From Anas platyrhynchos (lineage: Eukaryota; Chordata; Aves; Anseriformes; Anatidae), in contig NC_092613.1 in the NCBI RefSeq assembly GCF_047663525.1, positions 3,187,501 through 3,251,500 on the forward strand: a stretch of DNA of 64,000 bases, read 5' to 3'. Each line of letters starts with the position of its first letter. Position 1 is the stretch's first letter. Below the pieces are notes generated by a model, which had not been told where the DNA came from, searched no databases, and saw nothing but the letters and a program-made list of their open reading frames with translations. Position numbers and translations under genes: made by a program. Shown piece after piece: positions 1 to 11,940 of this stretch.

Positions 1-3000
1 TGGCCCAAGGAGCAAAGATGGACAGCTCTCAGGCAGGCAGTTACTCCTGGGGGAGGAAAACTGCGATGAACTGGGTGGTTACACAGCAGGTGCCCTGGAT
101 TTGGCCTGCTGATGGACCCTGAAGGAAGATGACCTTGTTTTGGAAGCCCCAAGGGACCAGCACGTGGCTGCATGCTGCATCGAGGCAGTTGACAGGCACG
201 GGGAGGTGGCTGGGAGCCACCTTGCCACCCCTGCCCCACATCTCCCCCTCTTCCACCCCAGCAGCCTCCATCCCTCCAACCTGCACTGGATCCCGTGGGT
301 CTTCATCAAAAACCGTTCTGTACATTTGGTGCCTGGAGCTCCCTCAGCCATGGACTATGAATTCTTGCTAAATATATATTTAAGGGAGTCATGGGGATAT
401 TTTTAAATGACCCCTGAAGCTATTTCTGCTTAATCTCCCTCACTTTTCCTCTGTCTCTCTCCCTGATCTCCTCCGCAGAGGATGAGAGCTCATTTTCATC
501 TCTCCTGTCTGGGCGACAAGGAGCCTGGCTGAGCGCAGACAAAAGCCAGTCCAAAAATGAGCAGACAGAGCTGAGAGAGAACAGCACCCGGGTCTGCTCC
601 AGCCCAGAGCAACCAGGGCGAAAAACCCCTCTGCAGCCCTGCCCAGGTATGCAAGGGGCTTTCGGCCCCTCTCTGATCTGAGAGGAGAGGAAACCCAACC
701 ACTCAGCGTGAGACCCATGTGCAGTCCTGGTGCTGGGGCCAGCCTTCAGCCCACGCTCAAAAGCAAATACACCCCCGGCACGCTCCACTCACAGCCCTGC
801 CCGCAGCCCCGCCACTTTCTCTCCACCCAGCCCAAGCCATTTCACTGCTCTGTGTCCCAGTTCCCCCACTGGACACCTGGGGGTAATCACCCGGCCCTGC
901 GGCTGGGGGGCCCCGGTGCCTCCTGGCCCTGCAGCTGGAAGAGGTTATTTTCTGAGGCAGCCCTCAGGGGAAGGGCACTGGGTGTGCACTCACACACATG
1001 TGGATTTATTACACCTAAATGCTGCCAGGAGAGGCATACAAATGAGTGAAAAAGCCAAGGAACTATTTGTTTAACCCTTTCAGCCCCATGGCAGTCCCCT
1101 GCCCCATCCTCCTGCTGGTGCCCTTGAGAAGCTGCCCTTGTTCATCGCAGGCAAATGCTTGTTCATCTTCCCTGCAGGTGTGATTTGCCCTTCAGGCTCT
1201 GCCCATGGCCCATGCCATCAGTCCTGTTCACAGGCCATTAACTTCAGCATTGAGCTCTACCCCTCCCTCCCCTTTCCCCGACTGTTTCAGTTTGTGCATT
1301 TCTTAGATTTTTGCCTGACTCCTTTGGGTGGGTTTAGTGGAAGCAGCAGGATTGCCTGATGGCTTCCAGCAGAAAAGGGAGAAATGTTCCTCCTCTGTTC
1401 TCTCTCACTGACTCTCCATTGCTGTCTTCCCTCCCAGATTTCCTCACATGGAGCCCACCATTTGCTTTCTTACAGCAGTTCCCCTGCTGCTCAGGCACTT
1501 CCAGGTGCCTCCAGCCTGCGAGGCACAGACTGACCAGGCTCCCTATGGGAAATGCAGACAAGAGCAGGTAGTAAAGCAAGGAGGGAATCTAACTCCCCGA
1601 GCCTGAAGCAGGATTTAACCCACATCTGGACCATCCTGAGCGAGCAGCCTCATTCTGAAGCCTGCATTTCTCCAGTAAGATTTAACCATCAGGGTCCAGC
1701 CTGGACTTCTCACACAGACTCCCCCAAAGCATCCCACAAGGCACGTGGAGGAGCATGGACATGGGAACAGACGTCTCACAGCCCAAGGACACTCAGAGCT
1801 TAGGTTTTGATCCAAATCTCTCCAGAAAGCTTTATGAGACTCTAGTTGCTTTTCCCTGGTGCTTAATGACCTCGGGGGTAGAGGCTGCCAGTAATCAGGT
1901 TACCATCACTCTGCCGAGATGCAATAAGCGCTGCTGACACTCACAGTGCATTCATGGCAAGCTACATTGCGTGAGTTGGTGCAGCCTGTTTCTCCCTGGG
2001 TGCTTGCTACACATTGAGGAGTTTGGCACTGCAGTTGTTTCTCACACCTCAGTCAAAGGCAGACTTGAGCTGCTGCAAATATTTGTCTGCTTTCTGGAAA
2101 AAAAAATAATCAAAAATAATGGCTGAGAGATGGGACATAGGAGCTGTGAACAGGAGAAACTGCATGGCTTACTTCTTACCACAGGTCCTTTGGAAGCCCT
2201 CTTGTGCATTCAGTCTTGGAGATGCTTCACAAGCTGTTGCATCCACATTTCAGCACAGGACAGATCCAGGATCCTTCTCTCTTGGGAGCTCAGCAGCACC
2301 CACATACTACATACAACCCAGCACACCTGGTGAGAACAAGTACGAATGGGCTGAGATGCCCTGAAACACTTCTTGGAGGGGGGACCTCTGACCCCAGGAG
2401 ACCACTGAGATGAGGAGAGGAGACCCTACAGCTTCACCACACGTTACACAAAGTGAGAAAAATCTTCTGCCGTGACCTGCACACAACCACTCTGCTTCCC
2501 CACTGCTGAGAGCTAGGCAGCCCCAGTGCTGCTGCTGAGGCTGGGACATCCCCAGGCCATGCCCACGGACCAGCCAGGATGGCTGCAGCTGCCTGCCAAG
2601 AGCTTCTGTGACAGAATTGCTTGCAGATGCTCTTGGTGCAGGTCCAGGACACCCTGAGCTTCTGCAAGCCAGACCTGGGCACGCAGCACAGAGCAGACCT
2701 GCACTGCCTTGTCCTGGCTCCAGCTGCGCTTCAACAGCGTTGCTGCAGGAGGCCGAGTGATGGAATGACAGAGGGAGAAAATGGTCTCCTTACTCAGTTT
2801 TAAGTGAGGGACAGCAGAATATTGTGCATGATGCTGTCACCTTTTACATTTCAGAGGAACCAGAGGTTGCTGTTGCCTAACAGCAGCATTTGGGGACATG
2901 GCGGGATGGAGCTCTACAGGACACAGGAACTCTGTGGGAACGACCCATAGAGCAGTACTGGAGACACAACCTCAGCTGGGGCACTGCAGAGCAGGGAGGT

Positions 3001-5849
3001 CTTTCCCTGAAGTGCCAGCACCCCACCGTATCCCTTCGTTGGCTCCCGAGGGAAACCCAAGTATGTAGGCTGTAAAACAGGGCAGTTCAGAGCCCTCAGT
3101 GTCCCCTCTACCTCACATTACTTTTCCTTCTTGCCCACTTCTGTCACCCGCAGGGTGCTGGGGTCAGAGGATGGCTCATGGCGAGCTGTGCCCAGCCACC
3201 CACATGTCCCCAGCACCACCCTGGGGACCTGCTCAAAGACTGAACACCACAGTACAGCGATGACAAGAGCTGGGTCTCAGTGAGGAGCTAGCATGAAAAC
3301 CTACATCCTTTCTGCACCCAACCAGTTGCATGGAGAGGATGGCTCTTTATGGGATTCTGATGCAGCACTGAGCACCACATTGTGGGGAGGTGGCAGATGT
3401 GCATATTGCTGGGAGGTGACATTGCCACCACCCAGCATGGACAGGAACAGAGGGGACTGGTTTAAAGCCATATCCATCACTGCAACCCCACTGCAGGGTG
3501 TGAGATTGGCTCCAAGCTGCCCAAGGGGAGGTGGAGCCCACCCAGCACCTCAGCACCCAGAGAGGCTTCATCTCTGTAGACATCCCCAGAGGACCAGAAG
3601 GGTCTTGCCCAGCTCAACAACATGGTGAAAAGCCGTCCATTTGTGAGTGCCGCTTGCAAAAAAACAAGCATGCAAGCTGACCAAAACCAGGTCCTGTCTT
3701 GGTCATTCCCCTTGGCAGCCCTGCTGCCTCCGTCCCGGTACACTGGGTGCCTTCATCACTCTGAGCCAAAGATTCACGGCGAGGGCTCTCAGCTCACCAC
3801 TCAGGCAGGCGCTGTGCTGCCACCCAGAGAAGGACTCCCAAGGACGTGAGCTGAGGGCGGTCGCACTGCAACTCGCTCTCCTCCATCAGCTGGATTAAGG
3901 ACCATTTCCCACTTCTTCACCAAGGACAGTGGAGAAGGGCTGTGACCACATCAAGGTGACCAGCTCCAGGTTGCCAGGGGCTGACCTCCAGCACATGGAA
4001 GGGGAGGTGGCACAAACCTCCACGAGAGCATCACACACCCCAGGTCCCAGCCAGGGGCAGCTCTGCAGCCTTTACCCCCCCCCCTTCTCTCCCCTCCTCC
4101 TCCTCCTCCGGCCGCTTTCCCCACAGGGAGACAGGCAGCAGCTGAGATAATTTACCATTTAATGTGGGCAGATGGCTTAATTTAAACAAAATCAGAGAGG
4201 AGGGAAGCCAGGCTGTGAATGCCTTGATGAGTTCAGGCTGTTCTCCTTTCCCTCCCCCTCCCCTTTCTTCAACCTTTCTTCAGCAGCAGGTAAGGTCCCC
4301 AGTGCCAGGATCCAACGGGGCTGGATCCAGTCCCAAAGGCTCCTTGGGTCCCGTCATCCTCCCTGAGCTTCACTGTGTGGGAGGAAGAAAAAAAATCCAT
4401 GTGCAGCAAAAGTCAACATCCCCCAAGCCCTTTTGCAGCTCAATTTGGAATACAGAAACCCTGGAGATCTTCACCTGGAGGGGCTGGTTTGGCTGGCAGC
4501 AGGTATGAGGGTGGGTAGAGGTGGTAGCACGGCCACCCAGAGCTTGTGCCCCAAGGACTGTAGGGACAGAATGTGTCCTGCAGTAGTGGGGATAGAGAAA
4601 CTGCGTAGGCAGATTTAAGGATGAACCAGCTGTGGTGGGGAGGCTGTTGAGGGGAAGAAGGGATGGACGGAGACCAAAGGGACTGCAGCCCCTGTGCTGC
4701 ACCAGGCTAAACCCCTTCCTTCACCTGTTCTGTTCCTTGAGGTCAGCCCAACGGGCAACATACCCACTAATCCCTTCCAAAACTCCCATTCAAGCTGTGC
4801 TCTGCCCAAGGCTTCATTGCGCTCCCAGCTCTTCCCCATCTCAGGGTCTTCCACCCCCAACCAAAGCCTGCTCAAGCTTCAGCCGTGCAGGTCCCATCTT
4901 GTGCCCTCTGAGCCCCTTTCATGGTGAGGTCCTGCCTAGGCTGGAGCTTCCAGGGCTGAAACATCCCAGCTCCCCTGGGCCGCAAGGGCCAGCTGGGGTG
5001 GGAAGGCAGATCTGAGCTGAAACCATGGCCAGGGCCCACTGGTGAACACGGAGGATAATCAGCAAAGCTATCATCAAGCATTTGGTGTTCAGCACTGCTG
5101 TTTCCTACCAGGGTATTAACCCAGCACGGCTCCCTTCGCTCACCAGGAGAGCCAGGCAGCTAGCCCTGTTCCAGGCCAGCATCGTCGACCACCACCATCC
5201 CCTCCTGCAACCCTGAGAGGGGGAAAACACCCACAACAATTGCACCAACCCCCGTAATTTCCGGAACAAACACAGCGAGATCTTATCTGTCAAGAGACAG
5301 AGATTTTCCTATAATTACCCACATCCCCTATGCACATAACAAATCCATCTCGGTTATGCAGAGACTTTTCATAAGAGGTTGCATGGCCGTAGGTGATTGC
5401 TTTAAAAAGCTACCCACCCATGGAGTTGTGCTTTCTGTGCTCGTTCCCTCCACAGTAATAAACGCTAATAATAAAGCTTAGCACCACACAGCATTTCATG
5501 GCCTGTCTAATGCAGGAAGTCAAAGTGGCTGAACACAATGGTCTCTTCTAATCACAAAAATAATAATAATCCAAGGAAAAAGCCAATGCAGCCTTCTGGA
5601 GGCGCAGAGCATGGTCTGAAGGGCTAGCAGCCTTGATTTGGGATTTAAAAGCTGAGTCTGGGAGTTCAATGAGGTGCCCTCGGCTAAAAAGTGCATCGAT
5701 GGCAGAAGCCAGGGCTGGGGGTTTGCAGCCCCTTTCTGCCCTCCCACCTGTGTCCATGAGCCTGCCTTGGGTTCAATGAGCTTGTGCCAAATGTGGCTGA
5801 ATTATTCCCATCTCCCCCCAGCAATTTTCTCCACCATTACCCTAATTAG

Positions 5850-5864
5850 CCCCCCCCCCCCCCC
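5850..5864 (+). repeat. Poly(C) tract
   Basis: This is an uninterrupted run of 15 C followed by GCAG. It is a simple homopolymer with no associated gene. Confidence 0.9.
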
Positions 5865-8383
5865 GCAGCCCTGGCGGGTTGCTCAGTCGAGGCTGTGGGG
5901 GTCTGGGGAAGAGGCTCGGTGTTGGATCTGTGCAGAGCAGCTGCTTTGAACGGTGGCTGCAGGTGGTGATGAGCAGGGCTGATAGCCAGCACGGCTGCCT
6001 CACTGCCGCTGATCCGAATTTCAATCAGGTCAGGAGAAACCCATCCAGCTGCATCCTCCACGGGGAAGAAAACAGAAAACAGTCCTTGGGAAGCTACTGA
6101 GATGCAATTAGCAATGGGGCACGGAGGTGGAACATGGGGTAGGGTGGGCTGGAAGGTACCTGCTGGGGAGGTAGGAGAGTCAGAGAGAGTTTTGTTCTGC
6201 TCTCTGGACACCTGGAGCACAAAAGCAGCAAGGAAGTGTGGGGAGAGGAGCCAGGAGCAAAGGTGATGGGGCTGATTTGGAAGCTTCTCTTTTTCCTTTC
6301 ACCTGGTGAGGTTTTGGTCAGGGACCATGGCCACAAGAGGCAGAAGAGCGTCCCTCCATGGCTCAGCTACTTGTTGTGGAAGTCAGGGATGCACCTCTTT
6401 AGGATTGCCTGTCTGAGCTGGCAAGGAGGGAGCATGGCAGCAAGGAGGGACCCAGGCACCTCAGGGACATGTGAGCCAGCTCATCACCTGCATGTCAGCT
6501 CATCCCTGCTGGCCTGCCATGATCCTGCCCAGCCTGTCACCCTGAGCCTGCCAGGGCAGTGCCAGCTCTGCAGCAGACACAAGGGGATTTGCATCGATTT
6601 GCCGAGAGCAGCATCCTTGGCACAGGCTCCTCCCCGAGTGGCCAGAGCTCCCACTAACCCTGGGGGCAGTGGCTCCCTCCTGGCTGCTGCCCACCCCCTG
6701 CCCTCCCCAGCCACCAGCAGGTCCCTCTGCAGTGTCCCGGCCCCGTGCTGCTCCATCAGAGGGTACAGAAGTTGAGTCCTGACCCATACACACGGTGTGG
6801 CTTTGAGAGCTGAGTCCTCACATGCTCATCACTTCCCTCCTGCTGGCGTGGCTTTTTGTTGCAACACAAAGCTGTTCTAAATGGAGAGAGAGAAAAGCAT
6901 CTTTAGGACCAACCCAAGCTGTTTTACCGCAGAGGCTCATTGACTGCAGTAACACCTGGGCAACCCCAGAGGGACAGGAAGCCTCGCTTTGTCAAGCTCG
7001 CCTTGATCAGACAATGGAGCCAGACAGCAAAACTCTCCCTGTCCTCCTTCCCCACCATACACCTTCCTCTGTACACCTGCCACCCAAAAAGAGACAAATT
7101 TAGAAGCCCCAAATCGTGAACTGCAATTATGGGATAGTGGACACTGCCTGCAAGCCGAGCAGCAGCCCCACGACCGGGGCTTTAGCAGAGGGTGGGGGGC
7201 ATCAAGGGGAGCCCTCAGTGTCCATCCTCCATTTATACCCAACATTTTCTGCAGTGCAGGAACCCTCATTCTGCTGCACAGGACCAGCAGGTTTCCCCAT
7301 CAAAGCCATCACTAAGACTGGAGAGGACTTGCCCATCTCCTCCAGTCTCTCCCTAATTGCTTCCCACATCTGCTCTGCAGGGGTTGCTCCAGTTCAGCCC
7401 AGACTCTTAAAGCACATTTATTGCCCCAAACCCAGCCCTGCCAAGCCCATCAGCACACGCTGGCTTTTGGCTCACCAGTCAGCACTGAGGACACATTTAA
7501 ACAGGAATGTGACGTCCTTCTCTGAGAGAGACAAAGGCTTGGGGAGCACGAAAAGCCCCCGGTCCAGCTGACTCCCAGTTATTCTGCTCAGAAATTGGCA
7601 GAGGTATTTTCAGAGCCGTTAACATCCAATTAGCATCTCTCCGTTCAGCAGGGCCCCGGGTGAGCTGGCAGGCGAAACAGGGCAGATGTGAGGCTGGAAG
7701 GAACTGCAGCTCTCCCATTATGGTAAGTTTTCCAAAACCCACTGGTTGTGTCCCTAAATAGTTTCCTTCCGTGAAGAGTGAGATGGTGTCAGCTGCTTTT
7801 TTTAAATTAACATCAGAAAATAACAAAGAGCTGCAACCAGCAGCTATAAATGCAAAGCAGAGGCTGGAGCATTGGGGTCCCACGAGGAGGGAACAAGAGG
7901 TCTGCACTGAGAAGGGGCTCAGCAAGACAATTTGCAGCGTTTAAAGGGGACAATGCTGGCACCAGCCCTGTAAGACACTGCTGCAGCCTTCCAAAGCTGC
8001 TTGGCCATGGTTGACTTCCCCTTTCCTTGCAAACCGGAGAGAGGGAGACGGTATTTACCCAGCTGGAAATAACCATAGCATCCCTACTGCAAGGTGCTCT
8101 TGGGATTCTCCCTTCTTACCGTGGCCAAGCCTCCCGTGGTCCCACTGTATAAAGGAGAGCACGACGCTGTGCTGCAAACAGAGCAGCATTTCCCACAGGG
8201 CTTCAAGCCTGCAGCTCTCTGATATTCCCCATCCCATGCCCTGCCCAACCATCCCTGCCTCCCATTGCTGCAGCATTGCGAATGGAGCAGCAAAGTCCCC
8301 CTCTTCCCTAAAATTCTCAGCATGATGGAGAATTTAGGCATGTTACAAAAATATTAGTGTCAATAGACACCTGGAGTGCTGCA

Positions 8384-8413
8384 TTTTATTTTTTTTATTA
8401 TTATTATTATTTT
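8384..8413 (+). repeat. T-rich (TTA)n simple repeat
   Basis: This is a T run followed by about four TTA/ATT units, a short low-complexity AT block in intergenic DNA. Confidence 0.85.
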
Positions 8414-8784
8414 CCTGCCAGCTGTTGAGCAAATATCATTTTCTGTGAGCAGGAAGCGAAGATGAAGAATAGCTCACCCCAGGAACAAACAAAAGACTAA
8501 TGACAGAGGGGGCCCGGTTGGGTGGCGGTGATAAGAGGGAATTCATTTGTATGTGTTCCTGCAGCATCATCGAGATGTGGGTTTAGAAAAGGCTGTAGTT
8601 ACCATGAGCATCTGGCAGGGGGAAGAGTACAGTCCCATCACACAATCCCTGACCTCAGGGACACAAAGGACTCCTTGTGACACAATGCCCCAGCACCCAG
8701 CAGGGTCTCACCTTTCTGCCTGGCTGAACCCCAACCCCAACAACATCATGGGGGTCCTATACCAATCAATGGCAAGCAGTGGGG

Positions 8785-8848
8785 AAAATAAATAAATAAA
8801 ATAATAATATTAATAATAAAAAGTTAAAAAAAAAAGAAAAGAAAAAGT
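8785..8848 (+). repeat. A-rich low-complexity block
   Basis: The block consists of AAAT and AAT units, then A-runs with single G or T interruptions. It could be the decayed tail of an old retroposed copy, but no recognisable body precedes it. Confidence 0.85.
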
Positions 8849-11800
8849 GACAAGAGCTGAAGCAAGAGCCTCAGATGCTAGAGTACCTCTAGTAGCGTTT
8901 CCTTGACTCCATGGGCACAGAAAATTTCCAGGAGCACACAAACTCAAGGAGTTGGGTTGAAATATGACTTACTCCATTTTACTACCCGGAAAAAGGAAAC
9001 CACACCATTTTCTGAACAGAGCCTGCACAGTAGCAGGTCTGTCTAAGTATGTCGTGAGCGTAGATAAGAGCCCATTGTGTCTGCTGCTTCCAGTGCTGGA
9101 GAATAACCCATTGGACAGGAGTTGTTTCAGGCATGCTGAGTGCAGCCTAGGGATGGTAGAACAGCTATTAATGAAAATGGAAGTGGTTTTCAATTAAAAA
9201 AAAAAAAAAAGCCAATGACAACAGTTTCTAGATCTAAAGAAACCTATTCACAAAAAGTGTTCTGTTTGGGCAAAAATGTTAATAAATCAGGCTGAAAAAT
9301 GCTGCTGTAAAAATCATTTTTTTTAATACAAGTTCTCAACTTGGATTTTATTTCAAGTACATGAGGTTTTAAACACCTATTTGTCTTTTATTGAAAAAGG
9401 CTTTGAAAAACTGAATACATTTTTCTGCAGACAGGATTTCAATTTTTTCCTAGGTGAAAGATGGGAAAGCAAAAACTCTGCTTTGAAAACTGAGCAACGT
9501 TGTTCCTCCATGGCTGTTCTCCGCTGGTTTAAAAACCAAAACACCAAACTGTGTCACAGAGGCCGTGGTGGCTTAGGGTCTGCTACCTTGGGTCTGCCTG
9601 AGGCCTTGCTGTGGGGTCTCTGTTCCACCTCCATGAAGCCCAATGGCACCGAGGACCTCACCAGGAGCGCTGGATCCAGGAAGGTCAATCCATGCCAGCC
9701 CTGCCCAGAAGGTTCACCGTGTTCACACCACCACTGGTCTGCCCCTGCAGCCCCAGCAGCCCCATGCAAGGAGCTGGTGATGGGGTTGGCCACTCCAAGA
9801 CCTGGGCTTTGTTTTGTGCTTTTATCATCACACTTCTACTGCATGGTTTCAGCTTCTGTTGGGGCAGCTACACGTGGTCCCAAGCAGCTTTGCTGGGTCT
9901 CTGCTCATTCTACATAGGAAGAGAATTTGCTAATTTAACTCATTGCTCCCTCTCCCCACACCAAGAGCCTCTGCCAGCCACCACCAACTTTGCAGATCCT
10001 CCCAAAAAGCACATCCAACCCTAAAAAAAAACACATACCAGAAGGATGGGACAGGATTTAAAGCCCGGCTTGCACCCATTCACCTTTTAATACCATTTTG
10101 CAGCCTAATGCCCTCCTCTCTGCATCCCAGATGAGAAGGGATCGGGATTTATAGCCACCATTTGCCTTCTGGAGCCGGAGCTTGGCCATGCCTTGCGCCC
10201 GCTCCCTACCTGCTGCTTTTTTACAAGGAAACGGGTTGCCCTGGAGCCGGGTCTCCATGGAAACTCAGGTTTTTCAGACACTCAATGGAAGATGCTGGCA
10301 CAGAGAGGCTTGTGCAGGAATACTGATTCAGCCCCAGCGTCTGTAACACTGACTGCATGTTAATCCTGCTCTGCTACCCAGCGAGCTAAAAATACCCCGT
10401 GCACTGTCGCCTCCTGAGCTCGCGTAAACAGCTTAAAGCAACACGGCACTGCCAGAATGGAAATTTCATGAATCAGCTAAAAAAAGGGAGATGGGAGAGG
10501 TGATGGAGGGGTCTCAACCCTTGCTGCAGCATGGGAAGCACGTCCCTGCTTGAGGGATGGAACAGAAGGATCAACAGGAGATGGGAGGCTCTGCACCACA
10601 CGGGTCTGTGGGGGTTTGTTTCACCTCTCCAAAGTGGCCCTTACAGGGGTAAAGGCAAGAAACCAAGGTTGCCCTCAGTCCCAAGCCATCTGGGAGTGCA
10701 ATGCATTAATTGACATGCCAGGCTCAACGTGTAGCAAAAATGTGGGCTGTGGCATGCAGCCACCTGTCCCCAGCAAGGGGCTTCGGGGTGGTCTGAGGAG
10801 GGGGCGACCTTGGTGAGTAGCAGCCTGGCATGGTGCTTTGCCTTCTCACATCATCACTCTGCAAAAAAGATGTTGGGGTCCAGCAAACAGAAACCTTGGG
10901 GATGAGGACACTGGGGCTGTGGACGTTGCCAGTGCCCTCACTGCACCCGAGCTGCATGTCAGCCCAGCATTGCTGGGACCATAATAGGCAAACAAGATCA
11001 TGCTCTCCTCTCTGCAGTTAGTCGAGGCTGTCCTCAGCTGACTCCAAGAACATCTTTTTGCAGAATACACATATACCTCTCTTTTTTAAAGGTTTTCTCC
11101 CAGCAGCACACCATTCCCTGGGAAGCAACACCCAGATGAGGAAACTGAATCATGAGCCTGCTTGCTCAGCACCACAGAAACATGGCTAAAAGCTGGGAGT
11201 GGAAATCCAGGTTTCCCAACATCCCCAGCTATGCCCCAGATGCTGCCCTTTGCCTCCAAAGCCACTGAAGCCTGAAACACCCCTGCATGCATCACAAGCA
11301 CCCTGCTAACCCCAATTAGCTCTACCTTCTAAACAAAAGGATCCCAAAGCCCAGAGCAGTAGGATGAGCCCACATCCAACAGCACTGAGGATGCTCATCC
11401 AATGTAGCAGCTGGCTGTAGAGTTGCTTTTTCAGGGGAAACTGCATTTGTACTGGGGAAACTGTTCAGGGGAAACTGCTTTTGTCCCTGGCACAGAGAAA
11501 CAGCCAGCATTCCCAGGGCCTAGGGGAAGGTGCTTTAATCCTTTGCTTTCACTTGGAACCAGAGAAGGGGCAGAAATGCCATCCCCAGATCACAGTGGGA
11601 GGATATAAGGTGGGTGATAAACAGGGCTTTGTAGTGGAAAGTTCCCCCCTTGCACTGCCCAGAGCAGGAAAAAAAAAAATCCCAGTTAAAATAAATAAAT
11701 AAATTGATTAAAATCCAGGCATCCACTTCTGGGGACAGGGGAACTTGCTACAGAGTTCCTTGCTGCTGGCTCAGGGAGGGGAAATGGCACCCGGACACCC

Positions 11801-11912
11801 TGCTGTCCCCAGGCATTGCCTCCCAATGCTCTCCCTGTGATCCGTCTGCTTTCTCAGCAGTGTTACAGGAGTGCAAGTAAGGGAGGAGGGAAAAAAGAAC
11901 ATTCTAGGTCAC

Positions 11913-11940
11913 TTTTTTTTTTTTTTTTTTTTTTTTTTTT
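11913..11940 (+). repeat. Poly(T) tract
   Basis: This is an uninterrupted run of 28 T. It could mark the A-tail of a minus-strand retrocopy, but the flanking sequence is not recognisable as a gene or repeat. Confidence 0.9.

Noticed and set aside
2249-2267. TTCAGCACAGGACAGATCC as a REST site
   Set aside because: Both half-sites are present, but the two-base spacer is missing, so it does not fit the canonical spacing or the wide-spacing variants.
6236-6775. Plus-strand open frame of 179 codons
   Set aside because: Cys/Pro/Ser-rich chance translation, with no similarity, splice context or promoter.
10251-10264. GTCTCCATGGAAAC as an X-box
   Set aside because: Two mismatches in the left half-site to the RFX consensus; much weaker than the palindrome at 61052.
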